From Hyphomicrobiales bacterium (GTDB lineage: Bacteria; Pseudomonadota; Alphaproteobacteria; Rhizobiales; CAJQND01): a DNA stretch of 64,000 bases. Below, one piece after another: positions 19,486 to 29,479 of this stretch; the first letter of the stretch is position 1; each line of letters begins with the position of its first letter. The notes beneath the pieces are model-generated. The model ran no database searches, was not told the origin of the DNA, and saw only the letters and a list, made by a program, of their open reading frames with translations. The stretch is from the NCBI GenBank assembly GCA_028285595.1, contig JANQOW010000088.1, positions 62,001 to 126,000 of the forward strand, read 5' to 3'. Position numbers and translations under genes: made by a program.

Positions 19486-19555
19486 AAACAACCCGCGCGA
19501 AATGCCGGAATGTGACTGGCACACGGCCGCAGGTGCGCGCTGGAGGAGATAGGTT

Positions 19556-20908
19556 ATGTCCGCTGAAAATCTTAAGCGATATGCTACGCAAAATGTCCCG
19601 CGCTACACCAGCTATCCGACGGCGCCTCACTTTAGTGATGCGGTAGACGGTGACGCGTACGCAACATGGCTGGCCGACCTGGATCCCGCCAAGCCGATTT
19701 CACTTTATCTGCATGTGCCTTTCTGCCGTCAGCTTTGCTGGTATTGCGGCTGCAATATGAAGCTTGTGTCTCGGTCTGAGCCGATTGAGCAGTATCTGGA
19801 CACGCTCATCGAGGAGATCGATCTGCTCGCACAGCATTTGCCGGACCGCATGCGGATCTCGCACCTCCACTGGGGCGGCGGCACCCCCACTGCGCTCTCT
19901 GCCGACCAGCTTGAACGGGCGATGGATGCGGTTGCCGCGCGTTTTGATGTGTCAAGCGATGCGGAGCTTGCCATCGAGAGTGATCCCAGAACCCTGACCA
20001 AAGACATGATCGCAAGAATAGGCCAGCTCGGGTTCACGCGGGCAAGCTTCGGCGTTCAGGAGTTTGACCCCAAGGTGCAGGCCGCCATCAACCGCGTTCA
20101 GCCACCCGATATCGTTCGCACCTGTGTTGAGGGCCTGCGCGCGGCAGGTGTGGCGGGGATCAATTTCGATCTCATTTATGGCTTGCCACATCAGACAACC
20201 GAGACACTGTTGAAAACGATATCACTCTGCGCGGACATGCAGCCCGACCGTATTGCATTGTTCGGTTATGCCCATGTGCCGTGGATGGCGAAAAAACAAC
20301 GTCTCATTGACGAGGCCGCTCTGCCCGGCGCTGCTGCACGGCTGGATCAGGCACAGGCAGCCTCTGCTGCTTTGCTTGAGGCGGGGTACAGCGCAATAGG
20401 TCTCGACCACTTCGCTCTGCCCAAAGACCCGCTTGCGCGCGCCTTTGCGGACGGCACACTTCGCCGCAACTTCCAAGGCTACACGACCGATCAAGCCGAG
20501 ACCCTGTTGGGCGTTGGCGCCACGTCTATCGGCCGCACACCGTCCGGATATGTTCAAAACATCACCGAAACCGGAGCCTGGTCCCGCGCTGTGAAGGCTG
20601 GTTGCCTGCCGGTCGCAAAAGGCATTGGACTGACCCGGGAAGACCGGCTGAACGGACACGTTATTGAGCAGCTCATGTGTTTTGGCCGGGTCGACCTGGC
20701 ACAGACCGCCGATCGCTTCGGATTGCCGCCGGGCACGTTCTGCGAGATCAATGATGATCTGGAAGAGCTGCGGGCAGATGGGCTTATCTCGCTTGAGGGA
20801 AATGATATCTGCATGACGAACGCCGGGGCGCCGCTTGTGCGCGTTGTGGCCTCTCTGTTCGATGCCTATCTGCCCAAGAACATGGCCCGCCACGCCGCCG
20901 CAGTCTGA
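19556..20908 (+). CDS. hemN: oxygen-independent coproporphyrinogen III oxidase
   Basis: PRYTSYPTAPHFSDAV, LHVPFCRQLCWYCGCN radical-SAM motif. Confidence 0.95.
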   Translation: MSAENLKRYATQNVPRYTSYPTAPHFSDAVDGDAYATWLADLDPAKPISLYLHVPFCRQLCWYCGCNMKLVSRSEPIEQYLDTLIEEIDLLAQHLPDRMRISHLHWGGGTPTALSADQLERAMDAVAARFDVSSDAELAIESDPRTLTKDMIARIGQLGFTRASFGVQEFDPKVQAAINRVQPPDIVRTCVEGLRAAGVAGINFDLIYGLPHQTTETLLKTISLCADMQPDRIALFGYAHVPWMAKKQRLIDEAALPGAAARLDQAQAASAALLEAGYSAIGLDHFALPKDPLARAFADGTLRRNFQGYTTDQAETLLGVGATSIGRTPSGYVQNITETGAWSRAVKAGCLPVAKGIGLTREDRLNGHVIEQLMCFGRVDLAQTADRFGLPPGTFCEINDDLEELRADGLISLEGNDICMTNAGAPLVRVVASLFDAYLPKNMARHAAAV

Positions 20909-21025
20909 CGGTGACAGCTCTGACGTCAGCCAGCCGGTGACGCTGCTGAGGCCTGCCTGCGCCATGGTCCAAAAGAGTGTTCGGACGTATACATATCCAG
21001 GACCAGCAAGCTACGCCGTACACTC

Positions 21026-22045
21026 ATGTCACCTGAGCAATGGATGGAAGTTCGGCCAGAAGGCCTATACTGCGTGCCGGCGGACGCCTTTGTGGACCCG
21101 CATAGGCCTGTTGCGCGGGCTATTGTCACCCATGGTCATGCGGACCATGCAAGATCGGGACACGGCACGGTCTTCGCTACGCCGGAGACACTGTCCATCA
21201 TGCGAACGCGCTACGCTGAGGCGGCTGTTGCGGGTGGTGTTGCGTTGGCCTATCACCAGAAAGTGGAGATTGCAGACGGCGTTACGCTCTGGCTGGCGCC
21301 GGCGGGCCATATCTTGGGAAGTGCCCAGGCTGTGCTTGACTATGGCGGCAGCCGCATTGTCATTTCCGGAGATTACAAGCGTCATTCCGATCCGACCTGC
21401 ACCCCGTTTGAAGTGGTGCCGACGGATGTATTTGTCACCGAAGCGACCTTCGCCCTTCCGGTGTTTACCCATCCACCGATCGCGCATGAGATCGACAAAC
21501 TGCTGAGATCAGTGCGAACTCTGCCCGACCGCTGTCATCTCATTGGCGTGTACGCTCTGGGCAAATGTCAACGCCTGATGCTGGCTCTGCGTGAGGCCGG
21601 CTATGAAGAGACGCTCTATGTGCACGGAGCATTGGTAAAGCTCACCCAGCTTTACGAAGAGCTTGGCCATGATTTCGGCCGCTGGGAACAGGTGGCCGAT
21701 TTGGCTCAGGGTGAACGGGATGCCTTGCGTGGCAAGATCGTTCTGTGTCCGCCATCAGCTCTGGCGGACCGGTGGAGCCGGCGGCTGCCCGAGCCTCTCC
21801 CTGTTATGGCATCCGGCTGGATGCAGATCAGAGCCCGCGTGCGCCAACGGCGGGCTGAACTTGCGCTCATTGTGTCGGATCATGCCGACTGGAACGATCT
21901 TATCCGGACGGCTGTTGAGACCGGTGCAAGCGATGTTTGGATCACCCACGGACGCGTTGAAGCATTGGAACATGCGCTCAAACAAAGAGGCATACGTGCA
22001 AAGGCTCTGAACCTGATCGGGCGTGATGAGGAGGATGCGCAATGA
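21026..22045 (+). CDS. ligase-associated MBL-fold DNA exonuclease
   Basis: THGHADHARSGHGTVFATPETLSIM, SGDYKRHSDPTCTPFEVVPTDVFVTEATF; overlaps DNA ligase gene. Confidence 0.88.
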   Translation: MSPEQWMEVRPEGLYCVPADAFVDPHRPVARAIVTHGHADHARSGHGTVFATPETLSIMRTRYAEAAVAGGVALAYHQKVEIADGVTLWLAPAGHILGSAQAVLDYGGSRIVISGDYKRHSDPTCTPFEVVPTDVFVTEATFALPVFTHPPIAHEIDKLLRSVRTLPDRCHLIGVYALGKCQRLMLALREAGYEETLYVHGALVKLTQLYEELGHDFGRWEQVADLAQGERDALRGKIVLCPPSALADRWSRRLPEPLPVMASGWMQIRARVRQRRAELALIVSDHADWNDLIRTAVETGASDVWITHGRVEALEHALKQRGIRAKALNLIGRDEEDAQ

Positions 22046-23622
22046 GGAGGTTTGCGCAGCTTCTGGACGATATCTACTTCACGAACTCCACACGTGCCAA
22101 GGAGAAGATCCTGGCAACCTACCTGGCAGAGACGCCCGATCCCGATCGCGGGTGGGCCCTGGCGGCAATCGCCGGGACGCTGAAGTTCGATCTTTTCAAG
22201 CGTAACTTGACCAAGACACTCATCACGGAACGTATGGACGAGGAATTGTTCGCGCTGTCCTACGATTATGTGGGCGAGTTGTCGGAAACCGTTGCGCTTG
22301 CCTGGCCGGTAAACACACCCGCAGACACACTCCCCGCCCTATCTGAGATCATTTCCAGCTTCCAACGCAAGGGTAAGACGGAGATCCAGGCCTATCTTGC
22401 CGAGCTGCTCGATATGATGACTCCTCCGGAGCGGTGGGCTCTTTTGAAGCTCGGCACGCGCGGTCTTCGCATCGGCATGTCTGCGCGCTCGGTCAAACGG
22501 ACATTGGCCAATGTGAAAGGCGTGGACCTACCGGTCATCGAAGAGCTGTGGCATGGGCTTGAGCCGCCGTACGAGACTCTGTTCGCCTGGATCGAGGGGC
22601 GGGCAGAGATGCCGGACATCAGCCAGGCTCTCGTTTTCTCACCCGTCATGCTGGCGCATCCGATTGACGAAGACTCAGAGCTTGCCCGGATCAGTGGTGA
22701 AACCCATGTTGCCGAATGGAAATGGGACGGCATTCGCATTCAGATCTCGGCCAATTCCAGCGGTGCGCGTCTGTTCTCGCGCACCGGCGACGATATCTCC
22801 CACAGCTTTCCTGATCTGATCGAAGCAGTTGATTTCGATGCTGTTATTGATGGGGAATTGCTGGTCAAGGTCGATGGCGCGATCGGGGCGTTCAATGATC
22901 TCCAACAGCGGCTCAACAAGAAGAAGCCGTCCAAAGCGCTGATGGCTGAACTGCCTGCGCATGTGATTGTCTACGACATCCTCAGGCTGGGTGAGAACGA
23001 CCCGCGGGCTCTGCCGCTGACCGAGCGGCGCGACGTGTTGCAGGCGTTTATGTCGGACGTGGTGCTTGAACGGTTTTCCCTCTCGGACTTCCTTGAGTTC
23101 GAGACGAGCGATGACTTGCGCGCGCTGCGCGAACAAGCCGCCTCGACCGGCAGCCTGATTGAGGGTTTGATGATCAAAGATAAATCGAGCCCATACGTTG
23201 CCGGCCGGCCTAAACACCATTGGTACAAATGGAAACGCGATCCCATGTTGCTCGATGCCGTCCTGATGTATGCGCAGCGGGGGCACGGCAAGCGTTCGTC
23301 TTACTTCTCAGACTATACGTTCGGGCTCTGGGGGCCGGAGGATCAACTGCTGCCGATCGGCAAGGCATATTTCGGTTTCACCGACGAAGAACTCAAGCAA
23401 CTGGATCGCTGGATCCGCGCGCACAAGCTGCAGCGGTTCGGTCCGGTGCAGGAAGTGGAGAAGGAATTGGTCTTTGAAGTGGCGTTTGACGGTGCGCAGG
23501 AGAGCAAACGCCATAAATCAGGATATGCCCTGCGGTTTCCGCGCATAAGCCGGATTAGGTGGGACAAGCCTGCTGAAGAGGCCGACCGCATCGAGGCTTT
23601 GGCTGCTCTCGTTTCCGCTTAA
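22042..23622 (+). CDS. ATP-dependent DNA ligase
   Basis: EWKWDGIRIQI adenylation motif, FSRTGDDISHSFPDL, GLMIKDKSSPYVAGRPKHHWYKWKRDP. Confidence 0.93.
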   Translation: MRRFAQLLDDIYFTNSTRAKEKILATYLAETPDPDRGWALAAIAGTLKFDLFKRNLTKTLITERMDEELFALSYDYVGELSETVALAWPVNTPADTLPALSEIISSFQRKGKTEIQAYLAELLDMMTPPERWALLKLGTRGLRIGMSARSVKRTLANVKGVDLPVIEELWHGLEPPYETLFAWIEGRAEMPDISQALVFSPVMLAHPIDEDSELARISGETHVAEWKWDGIRIQISANSSGARLFSRTGDDISHSFPDLIEAVDFDAVIDGELLVKVDGAIGAFNDLQQRLNKKKPSKALMAELPAHVIVYDILRLGENDPRALPLTERRDVLQAFMSDVVLERFSLSDFLEFETSDDLRALREQAASTGSLIEGLMIKDKSSPYVAGRPKHHWYKWKRDPMLLDAVLMYAQRGHGKRSSYFSDYTFGLWGPEDQLLPIGKAYFGFTDEELKQLDRWIRAHKLQRFGPVQEVEKELVFEVAFDGAQESKRHKSGYALRFPRISRIRWDKPAEEADRIEALAALVSA

Positions 23623-23647
23623 AAACAATTAGCATTTGCATGGAATG

Positions 23648-23680
23648 CCCGGCCCTAAGAAGGGGACCATTAGGGCCGGG
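23648..23680. terminator. hairpin between ligase and Fpg/Nei gene
   Basis: CCCGGCCCTAA-N11-TTAGGGCCGGG, 11-bp perfect stem between convergent genes. Confidence 0.6.
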
Positions 23681-23782
23681 CCAGCGCGCGCCTCTGCGTG
23701 AGGAGAAGCCGCACCGATGGCTGTTCAACGCAGCGCTGGGCATCAAAGATCATTGCTTTTGATGGGGGCGTGTGGTGGGCGG

Positions 23783-24583
23783 CTAAACCGGGACATTGGA
23801 ACTGGCCGCCGGTTGGCAAGCCGCGCACACATAGACCTTCCGGTTCTCCAACTCGAGACGCTCCACATCACCCTTGCATTTCGGGCACACGGTCTTTCCA
23901 AAGATGTTGACCCGCTCCTTGAGCCGGCCGCGTCCGGGAGGCACGTGTGCTGTCGTGATGATTGAATTGCGTTTGACGCCGATCTCCAGCAAGGCAACCG
24001 CATCTTCCCAGATCCGGTCAAAATCCTCACGTCTCAGCGCGCGGCCCGGCGTTAACGGATGTATGGCTTGCCGCCATAGGATTTCCGTGCGGTAGATATT
24101 GCCTATCCCCGCCATAACGGCCTGATTCATGATCAACCGGCCAATGGGAGCTTTGCTCTTGGTGATCCGGCGGAAGGCCTGGTCCGGATCGGCATCTGCT
24201 CTGAGCACGTCCGGCCCAATGCGGTCAATGAGCGCCAACAGTTGGGGCTCATCCAGCACCTCACAGGTGTTTGGGCCGTTGATATCAACCACGTGGGTCG
24301 AACCTACAAGGCGCACACGCACCACCCCTTTCGGTTCAGTAAGAGGCAGCTTTCGTTTGTGCAGGCGGCCAAACAAACCAAGGTGGATGTGCAGTGACAG
24401 ACCATAGTCAAACCGGTAGATCAGATGCTTGCCATAGGCCTCCACCTCGCTGCATCTGAGGCCATCGATGCGCTTTGCGCCTTCGGCAAACCGGCCTTGC
24501 GGGGAAGATACGTCCAGCACCTGACCGGCAAGAACCTTGCGGTGATCGCGCGCTGCGCGGTGGATGGTGTGACCTTCCGGCAC
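23783..24583 (-). CDS. Fpg/Nei family DNA glycosylase
   Basis: MPEGHTIHRAARDH (P2/E3), zinc-finger CPKCKGDVERLELENRKVYVCAACQ. Confidence 0.9.
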   Translation of the reverse strand: MPEGHTIHRAARDHRKVLAGQVLDVSSPQGRFAEGAKRIDGLRCSEVEAYGKHLIYRFDYGLSLHIHLGLFGRLHKRKLPLTEPKGVVRVRLVGSTHVVDINGPNTCEVLDEPQLLALIDRIGPDVLRADADPDQAFRRITKSKAPIGRLIMNQAVMAGIGNIYRTEILWRQAIHPLTPGRALRREDFDRIWEDAVALLEIGVKRNSIITTAHVPPGRGRLKERVNIFGKTVCPKCKGDVERLELENRKVYVCAACQPAASSNVPV

Positions 24584-24756
24584 GAGGGCTCCTTTGGGTA
24601 ACGGCGCCGTCGAACGAAGCGCCTGTGCCGTTTACGCCGACACTGCGCAGAAAGATTGCTCAATGGCTGAAATCGACCCTATCTGCTCTTTTGCAATCGT
24701 TTTGCGAGCGATCTGCTTTTGCGGATCTGACGTATTTGATCTTCAAGGATCAAGAT

Positions 24757-26019
24757 ATGAGTGCTCTTGCAGAAACTTACACTGACAGTGGCAAACTGAT
24801 TACTCCTGAAAATGCCACTCGGCCTTACGCCCTGGGTCGCTTGAAGCGATTTTTGCCGCGCGCGGGCCGGGCCTACGCAGATACACGAAACAGCGACCTG
24901 GGCCCTCATCAGCGATCGAACGTTTCGACCCTGTCTCCTTGGATCCGGCACCGCCTGATCCTTGAAGAGGAGGTGATTGATGCCGTGCTCGGCCACCACA
25001 GTTTGAGTGCCGCGGATAAGTTTGTGCAGGAAGTCTTCTGGCGCACATACTTCAAGGGTTGGCTGGAGCATCGTCCGCAGGTCTGGCAGCGCTACTGCGC
25101 CGAGGTGCATGGTTTGATGGACGCGCTTGCAAGCAACAGCGAGCTGCGCCAGCGCTATGAAGCTGCCATTGAGGCGCGGTCAGGGATCGACTGCATGGAC
25201 GCCTGGACGAGGGAACTGATTGAGACAGGCTACCTGCACAATCACGCGCGGATGTGGTTTGCCAGTATCTGGATCTTTACCCTGAAACTGCCATGGCAAC
25301 TTGGAGCCCAGTTCTTCTTAAGTCATTTGTTTGACGGTGATCCGGCGTCAAACACGTTGAGCTGGCGCTGGGTGGCCGGGCTTCACACAAAAGGTAAGAC
25401 GTATCTGGCACGTGCTTCAAATATTGAGAAGTTTACCGAGGGCCGCTTTAATCCCGTCGGTCAGCTAAGTGGAACCGCGCGACCCATCATGGAGGCCGAT
25501 CCGGGGCTCCCAATTGCAGTGCACCCGGCCGAGCGCCTTGAGGCCGGGGAGCCGTTTCTTCTTCTGGTGACCACGGAAGACTGTTCGCCCGAACAACTGA
25601 GCCTTCCTGGTGCACCGGAAGCTGTTTTGGGCGTGACCACGGCAGGTTCTGATCTGCCCATGCCGGCATCAGCTCAGGTTAGGCAGTTCGCCGTGCATTC
25701 TGTGGAAGATGCCCTTGGCCGGTGTGATGCGCAGTTTGGTATCCCAAGCGAGCTGAGGGAAACGGACGCTTGGGCCGATCTGCTCAAAGATCGAGCACAG
25801 GAACTGGGCGTGAAGACCATCGTCACGGCCTACATGCCCGTGGGGCACGTTGCAGATCGCTTAAAACAGGCCACGAGCTCGTTGGAAAAAGACGGTATAA
25901 GGGTTGTGCAGGTTAGACGGGACTACGATATCGTAGCTTGGCCCCACGCAACCAAGGGCTTTTTCGCCCTCAGGAAGAAGATTCCACATGTACTGGATAT
26001 GCTAAAATCCACAACTTGA
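24757..26019 (+). CDS. FAD-binding photolyase/cryptochrome-like protein
   Basis: VQEVFWRTYFKGWLEHRP, NHARMWFASIWIFTLKLPWQLGAQFFLSHLFDGDPASNTLSWRWVAGLHTKGKTYLARASNIEKFTEGRF; start trimmed to MSALAETYTD. Confidence 0.82.
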   Translation: MSALAETYTDSGKLITPENATRPYALGRLKRFLPRAGRAYADTRNSDLGPHQRSNVSTLSPWIRHRLILEEEVIDAVLGHHSLSAADKFVQEVFWRTYFKGWLEHRPQVWQRYCAEVHGLMDALASNSELRQRYEAAIEARSGIDCMDAWTRELIETGYLHNHARMWFASIWIFTLKLPWQLGAQFFLSHLFDGDPASNTLSWRWVAGLHTKGKTYLARASNIEKFTEGRFNPVGQLSGTARPIMEADPGLPIAVHPAERLEAGEPFLLLVTTEDCSPEQLSLPGAPEAVLGVTTAGSDLPMPASAQVRQFAVHSVEDALGRCDAQFGIPSELRETDAWADLLKDRAQELGVKTIVTAYMPVGHVADRLKQATSSLEKDGIRVVQVRRDYDIVAWPHATKGFFALRKKIPHVLDMLKSTT

Positions 26020-26120
26020 AGGGCCGCATTCCCGTAACTTTCTTTTGCAAATTAGGCCCGCCGACTGATCCAAATGGTCAGAATATGCCTATAAGTAGGT
26101 GCCCTTAAGGAGTTTCACCG

Positions 26121-27221
26121 ATGAATATGATTGTCCTCAACGACCGCTTTAAGGATGCGGCTGCCGAGACCGGTCCGACACCGGAAGAGGTTCGCGCCGC
26201 CCTGGATGTGCTCAGGCGGCACAATGAGATAGCCGCGCAGACTGATATGGCGGTTGAGGATGTTGCGGAGCGTAAAGAGATCACGCAAGAGCTCAACAGG
26301 ACATATCCTGAAGGATTTGTCGCCGATGCCGCGTACAAGGCGAGCATGCCTGATCTCCAGAACGGGCCTGAAAGCCTGATCAAAGGGGCGAAACGCGAAA
26401 TTCAGCACGTGGGGATCTCTAATTTCCGGCTGCCGCTGGCCCATCGGACCAGGAGTGGCGGAACCGTGCTTCTTGAAACCTCTGTCACCGGTTCGGTCTC
26501 TCTGGAAGCCACGAAGAAGGGCATCAACATGAGCCGCATCATGCGCTCATTCTATAAGCATGCTGACGAACCGTTTGATTTGAGCGCGATGGAACGGGTC
26601 CTTGAGCAATATCTCGACGATCTTGAGAGCTTTGATGCCCGGCTCCAGTTGGCCTTCCGGTTTCCCATGATGAAGCGCTCGCTTCGCAGCCAGTTGGAAG
26701 GTTATCAGTATTACGACGTTGCTTTCGAAGTGATCCGGCAGGGCCGCGAAACGGTGCGCGTCGTACACCTGGACTATGTGTATTCGTCCACCTGTCCCTG
26801 TTCTCTGGAGCTCTCAGAACATGCCCGCAGAGAGCGCGGTCAGATCGCAACGCCTCACTCCCAGCGCTCCGTGGCACGCATCTCGGTGAAGGTTGAGAAG
26901 GACCAGGACATCTGCATCGAAGATCTGGTGGAGATCTGCACCGCTGCTATCCCAACGGAGACCCAAGTCATGGTCAAGCGGGAAGACGAGCAGGCGTTTG
27001 CCGAGCTGAACGGCTCAAACCCCATTTTTGTGGAAGATGCCGTTCGCCTGATGAGTGAGGGGCTGGAAGGTGATGGACGTGTGAGCGATTTTCGCATCCT
27101 GGCCAGCCACCAAGAATCCCTCCACAGTCATGATGCCGTCTCGATCCTGACCCACGGGAAAACGTTCGAGCAATCGAGCTACGATCCTCGTCTGTTCGCA
27201 TCGCTCATCCATGTGGGCTAA
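26121..27221 (+). CDS. folE2: GTP cyclohydrolase I type 2 (FolE2)
   Basis: VGISNFRLPLAHRTRSGGTVLLETSVTGSVSLEATKKGINMSRIMRSFY; YVYSSTCPCSLELSEHARRERG. Confidence 0.93.
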   Translation: MNMIVLNDRFKDAAAETGPTPEEVRAALDVLRRHNEIAAQTDMAVEDVAERKEITQELNRTYPEGFVADAAYKASMPDLQNGPESLIKGAKREIQHVGISNFRLPLAHRTRSGGTVLLETSVTGSVSLEATKKGINMSRIMRSFYKHADEPFDLSAMERVLEQYLDDLESFDARLQLAFRFPMMKRSLRSQLEGYQYYDVAFEVIRQGRETVRVVHLDYVYSSTCPCSLELSEHARRERGQIATPHSQRSVARISVKVEKDQDICIEDLVEICTAAIPTETQVMVKREDEQAFAELNGSNPIFVEDAVRLMSEGLEGDGRVSDFRILASHQESLHSHDAVSILTHGKTFEQSSYDPRLFASLIHVG

Positions 27222-28024
27222 GTGTGGGGCTGATGCCCGACCAGGTGATCGCCGCCGTCCAGGGCAATGATTTGACCGGTCATCGCCTTTTGAGAAATCA
27301 AGAAACGTAGCGCCTGGCAGACCTCAGCCAAAGAGGCCGGCCGCTGTAACGGCAGACGTGCGCAGCGCTCGCGGAATTCTTCGACCGTCTGCCCTTTGGG
27401 CGGCAATGTGGGCCCGGGGCCTATGCCGTTTACGCGGATCCTTGGGGCAAGTTCTTGGGCCAATGTCCTTGTCAGTGTCCACAAGCCAGACTTGGAGAGC
27501 GTGTAGGTCATGTGGCGGGGTGTGGGGTTGAGCACGCGCGAGTCCAGCATGTTTACGATCAGACCGCTTTGGTGCTCGGGCAGAAGCTCAACAAACTTCT
27601 GGCACATGAGGAGAGGCGCTCTCAGATGAAGGTCTATATGCAGTGCGAACGACTCTGGTGTTGCCGAAGCTGCGTCATCCCATTCGAACACCGAGGCATT
27701 GTTGACCAGCAGTCCGACCGGTCCAAGCATGCTGCTGGCGCGCTCCAACAAGCTGGAGGTGTCCGCTTCATCCAACAAGTTGCCGGAGATGATCTCGGCG
27801 CTGCCCCCGCCGTCCTGAATGTGCTGCTGCAGCAACGTCACCGCATCTTTTGACCCGTTGTAGTGGAGCAGGACCGGCCACCCGGCGCGTGCCAGATCTT
27901 CGGCGATTGCGCGGCCCATGCGGTGTGCCGCACCGGTCACCAGAGCTGAGCAGGTCTGGGCAGTGGGAGCGATGTAGCGATCAGCAAAGACAATTGTGTC
28001 TTCCAGGGTCGATAGTGCGGTCAT
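27218..28024 (-). CDS. SDR, pteridine/dihydromonapterin reductase-like (FolM-like)
   Basis: ALVTGAAHRMGRAIAEDLARAGWPVLLHY (TGxxxRxG variant), YTLSKSGL; convergent neighbour of folE2. Confidence 0.75.
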   Translation of the reverse strand: MTALSTLEDTIVFADRYIAPTAQTCSALVTGAAHRMGRAIAEDLARAGWPVLLHYNGSKDAVTLLQQHIQDGGGSAEIISGNLLDEADTSSLLERASSMLGPVGLLVNNASVFEWDDAASATPESFALHIDLHLRAPLLMCQKFVELLPEHQSGLIVNMLDSRVLNPTPRHMTYTLSKSGLWTLTRTLAQELAPRIRVNGIGPGPTLPPKGQTVEEFRERCARLPLQRPASLAEVCQALRFLISQKAMTGQIIALDGGDHLVGHQPHT

Positions 28025-28917
28025 GCTTGGTCCGTCTTGTTCGGGATGGGCCTCTTCCGGGCCGGAGCGTTAGCGCCAAGCCATGTACTGGTCTGTGAAC
28101 GCGCGGCGCGGTGCCTTGGATCAACAGCACGGTTTGATGCGATGCCAAAGAGGGCCGCGGGGCGCGGCAGCCAGTAGGGACGCTTGGCACGATACTGGTA
28201 CCACCCTTGTCCGTACATCTGCGCAAACCGTTTCTCCTTCGCAAGAGGTCCCAAAAGGCAATAGGCGGTGAGCACCGTTGCAACAAGCAGTTGATCGGGC
28301 GTCCATGTGGGAACGCACCAAGTGGTCAATGCGAACGCCACATAGATCGGTTGGCGCACGACCTTGAAGAGACCCTTGGTGGGCATGGGTGGGAACTGCG
28401 GCCTCACACCGCGAAAGAGCGACACCCACCCCAGCAATCCGGATTGAACTTCAGAACCGGCGTCCCACGAGGCTTTGATCAGGAGCCCCCAGCTGAAGGC
28501 GTACAAAGACCCCATGAGCCACAGGCCGGCTCCGCTCGCTTCCCACCAAATGACGCCGCTTGGGGTCCAGAGCGCGAACAAGGCCAGTAACTGTGCGGAG
28601 GCAATGGTGGCGAAGGTGGTTGTGGCCAGGGTCCGACCTGTTCCGCGAGGCGCCAGGCGTTCGATCAGAGTTCGTCCCTTGCGGGTGAGAAGCGCGGAGT
28701 GGAGAACTGCAAATTGAGCCAGCAGCAAAGCGTTCACGGCCCAAGCCCACGGTTGAGGGAGCTTGCCGAACGAACGGGCCATACCGAACCACATCGCCGC
28801 GATCATGGAGAGAACGGCGCCGAAGAAGAGTGTGTGGCAGATGATACTCCACACAATGGCAATGGTGATGTCCCGCCGTGCTTCAGATCCGGAACGCAGC
28901 CTTGGCAAGGCTTTCAT
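28021..28917 (-). CDS. isoprenylcysteine carboxylmethyltransferase/NnrU-like membrane protein
   Basis: Multi-TM; GLFKVVRQPIYVAFALTTWCVPTWTPDQLL... RFAQMYGQGWYQYRAKRPYWLP; start trimmed to MKALP. Confidence 0.65.
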   Translation of the reverse strand: MKALPRLRSGSEARRDITIAIVWSIICHTLFFGAVLSMIAAMWFGMARSFGKLPQPWAWAVNALLLAQFAVLHSALLTRKGRTLIERLAPRGTGRTLATTTFATIASAQLLALFALWTPSGVIWWEASGAGLWLMGSLYAFSWGLLIKASWDAGSEVQSGLLGWVSLFRGVRPQFPPMPTKGLFKVVRQPIYVAFALTTWCVPTWTPDQLLVATVLTAYCLLGPLAKEKRFAQMYGQGWYQYRAKRPYWLPRPAALFGIASNRAVDPRHRAARSQTSTWLGANAPARKRPIPNKTDQA

Positions 28918-29204
28918 TGTCGCCGTTAGCGGCGGAAAGGCCGTGATTGTGCAGGCGAGCAATCCGGAGATGCGGTCTGCGAATTTCGAAGCGCGTGCTG
29001 GCATGAAGGAAGAGCCCGCCGAACCGCTTCACCGTGCGCGGTCCTGTGAAGTTCAGTTTAAAGCTGCGTTTGGAACGTTTGATGGCAAAGACCGGATCAG
29101 TCCACACGCACCTTCGCCTCAGCCAGGCACGAACGGGTGCGCGCAAGTAGATCTCAAGACAGGAGCACTCTTCTTTGAAATCAGTCCCGGTTTCGTGGTT
29201 GACG

Positions 29205-29246
29205 TTTCCAAAATCGAATTATCGGGTTCTCATTTCGCAATTTTGT
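29205..29246. promoter_or_regulatory. two candidate activator sites (TTTCCAAAATCGAA; weaker TTTCGCAATTTTGT)
   Basis: Resembles the TTTCGA..TYGAAA motif found upstream of the alginate-like operons; 29205..29218 and 29233..29246. Confidence 0.4.
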
Positions 29247-29315
29247 GACGTCGATTGTCCAGATGATTCTTGATAAAGTATTGAAGAACAACAAGATTAT
29301 GCTTCAGGGCGTAGT

Positions 29316-29330
29316 TGGTATCAATCTTGA
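29316..29330 (+). promoter_or_regulatory. weak sigma54-like -24/-12 element
   Basis: TGGTATCAATCTTGA; GG-N10-GA, deviates at the -12 C. Confidence 0.3.
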
Positions 29331-29368
29331 GTTTTGAAAGCAAACGAACTTCAACGGAGGCTTTCATC

Positions 29369-29479
29369 ATGGATTTTCACTCTCGTTCAGTATCCAATGC
29401 AAATCGGACCCCGATCCGTTCGATTACGTATCCACCGATTCCGCAGCATCCTTTAGATGGACCGGTGCCAACCGATTGA
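29369..29479 (+). CDS. putative 36-aa small protein
   Basis: ATG preceded by GGAGG at 8 nt; MDFHSRSVSNANRTPIRSITYPPIPQHPLDGPVPTD; between regulatory sites and the kinase gene. Confidence 0.4.
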   Translation: MDFHSRSVSNANRTPIRSITYPPIPQHPLDGPVPTD

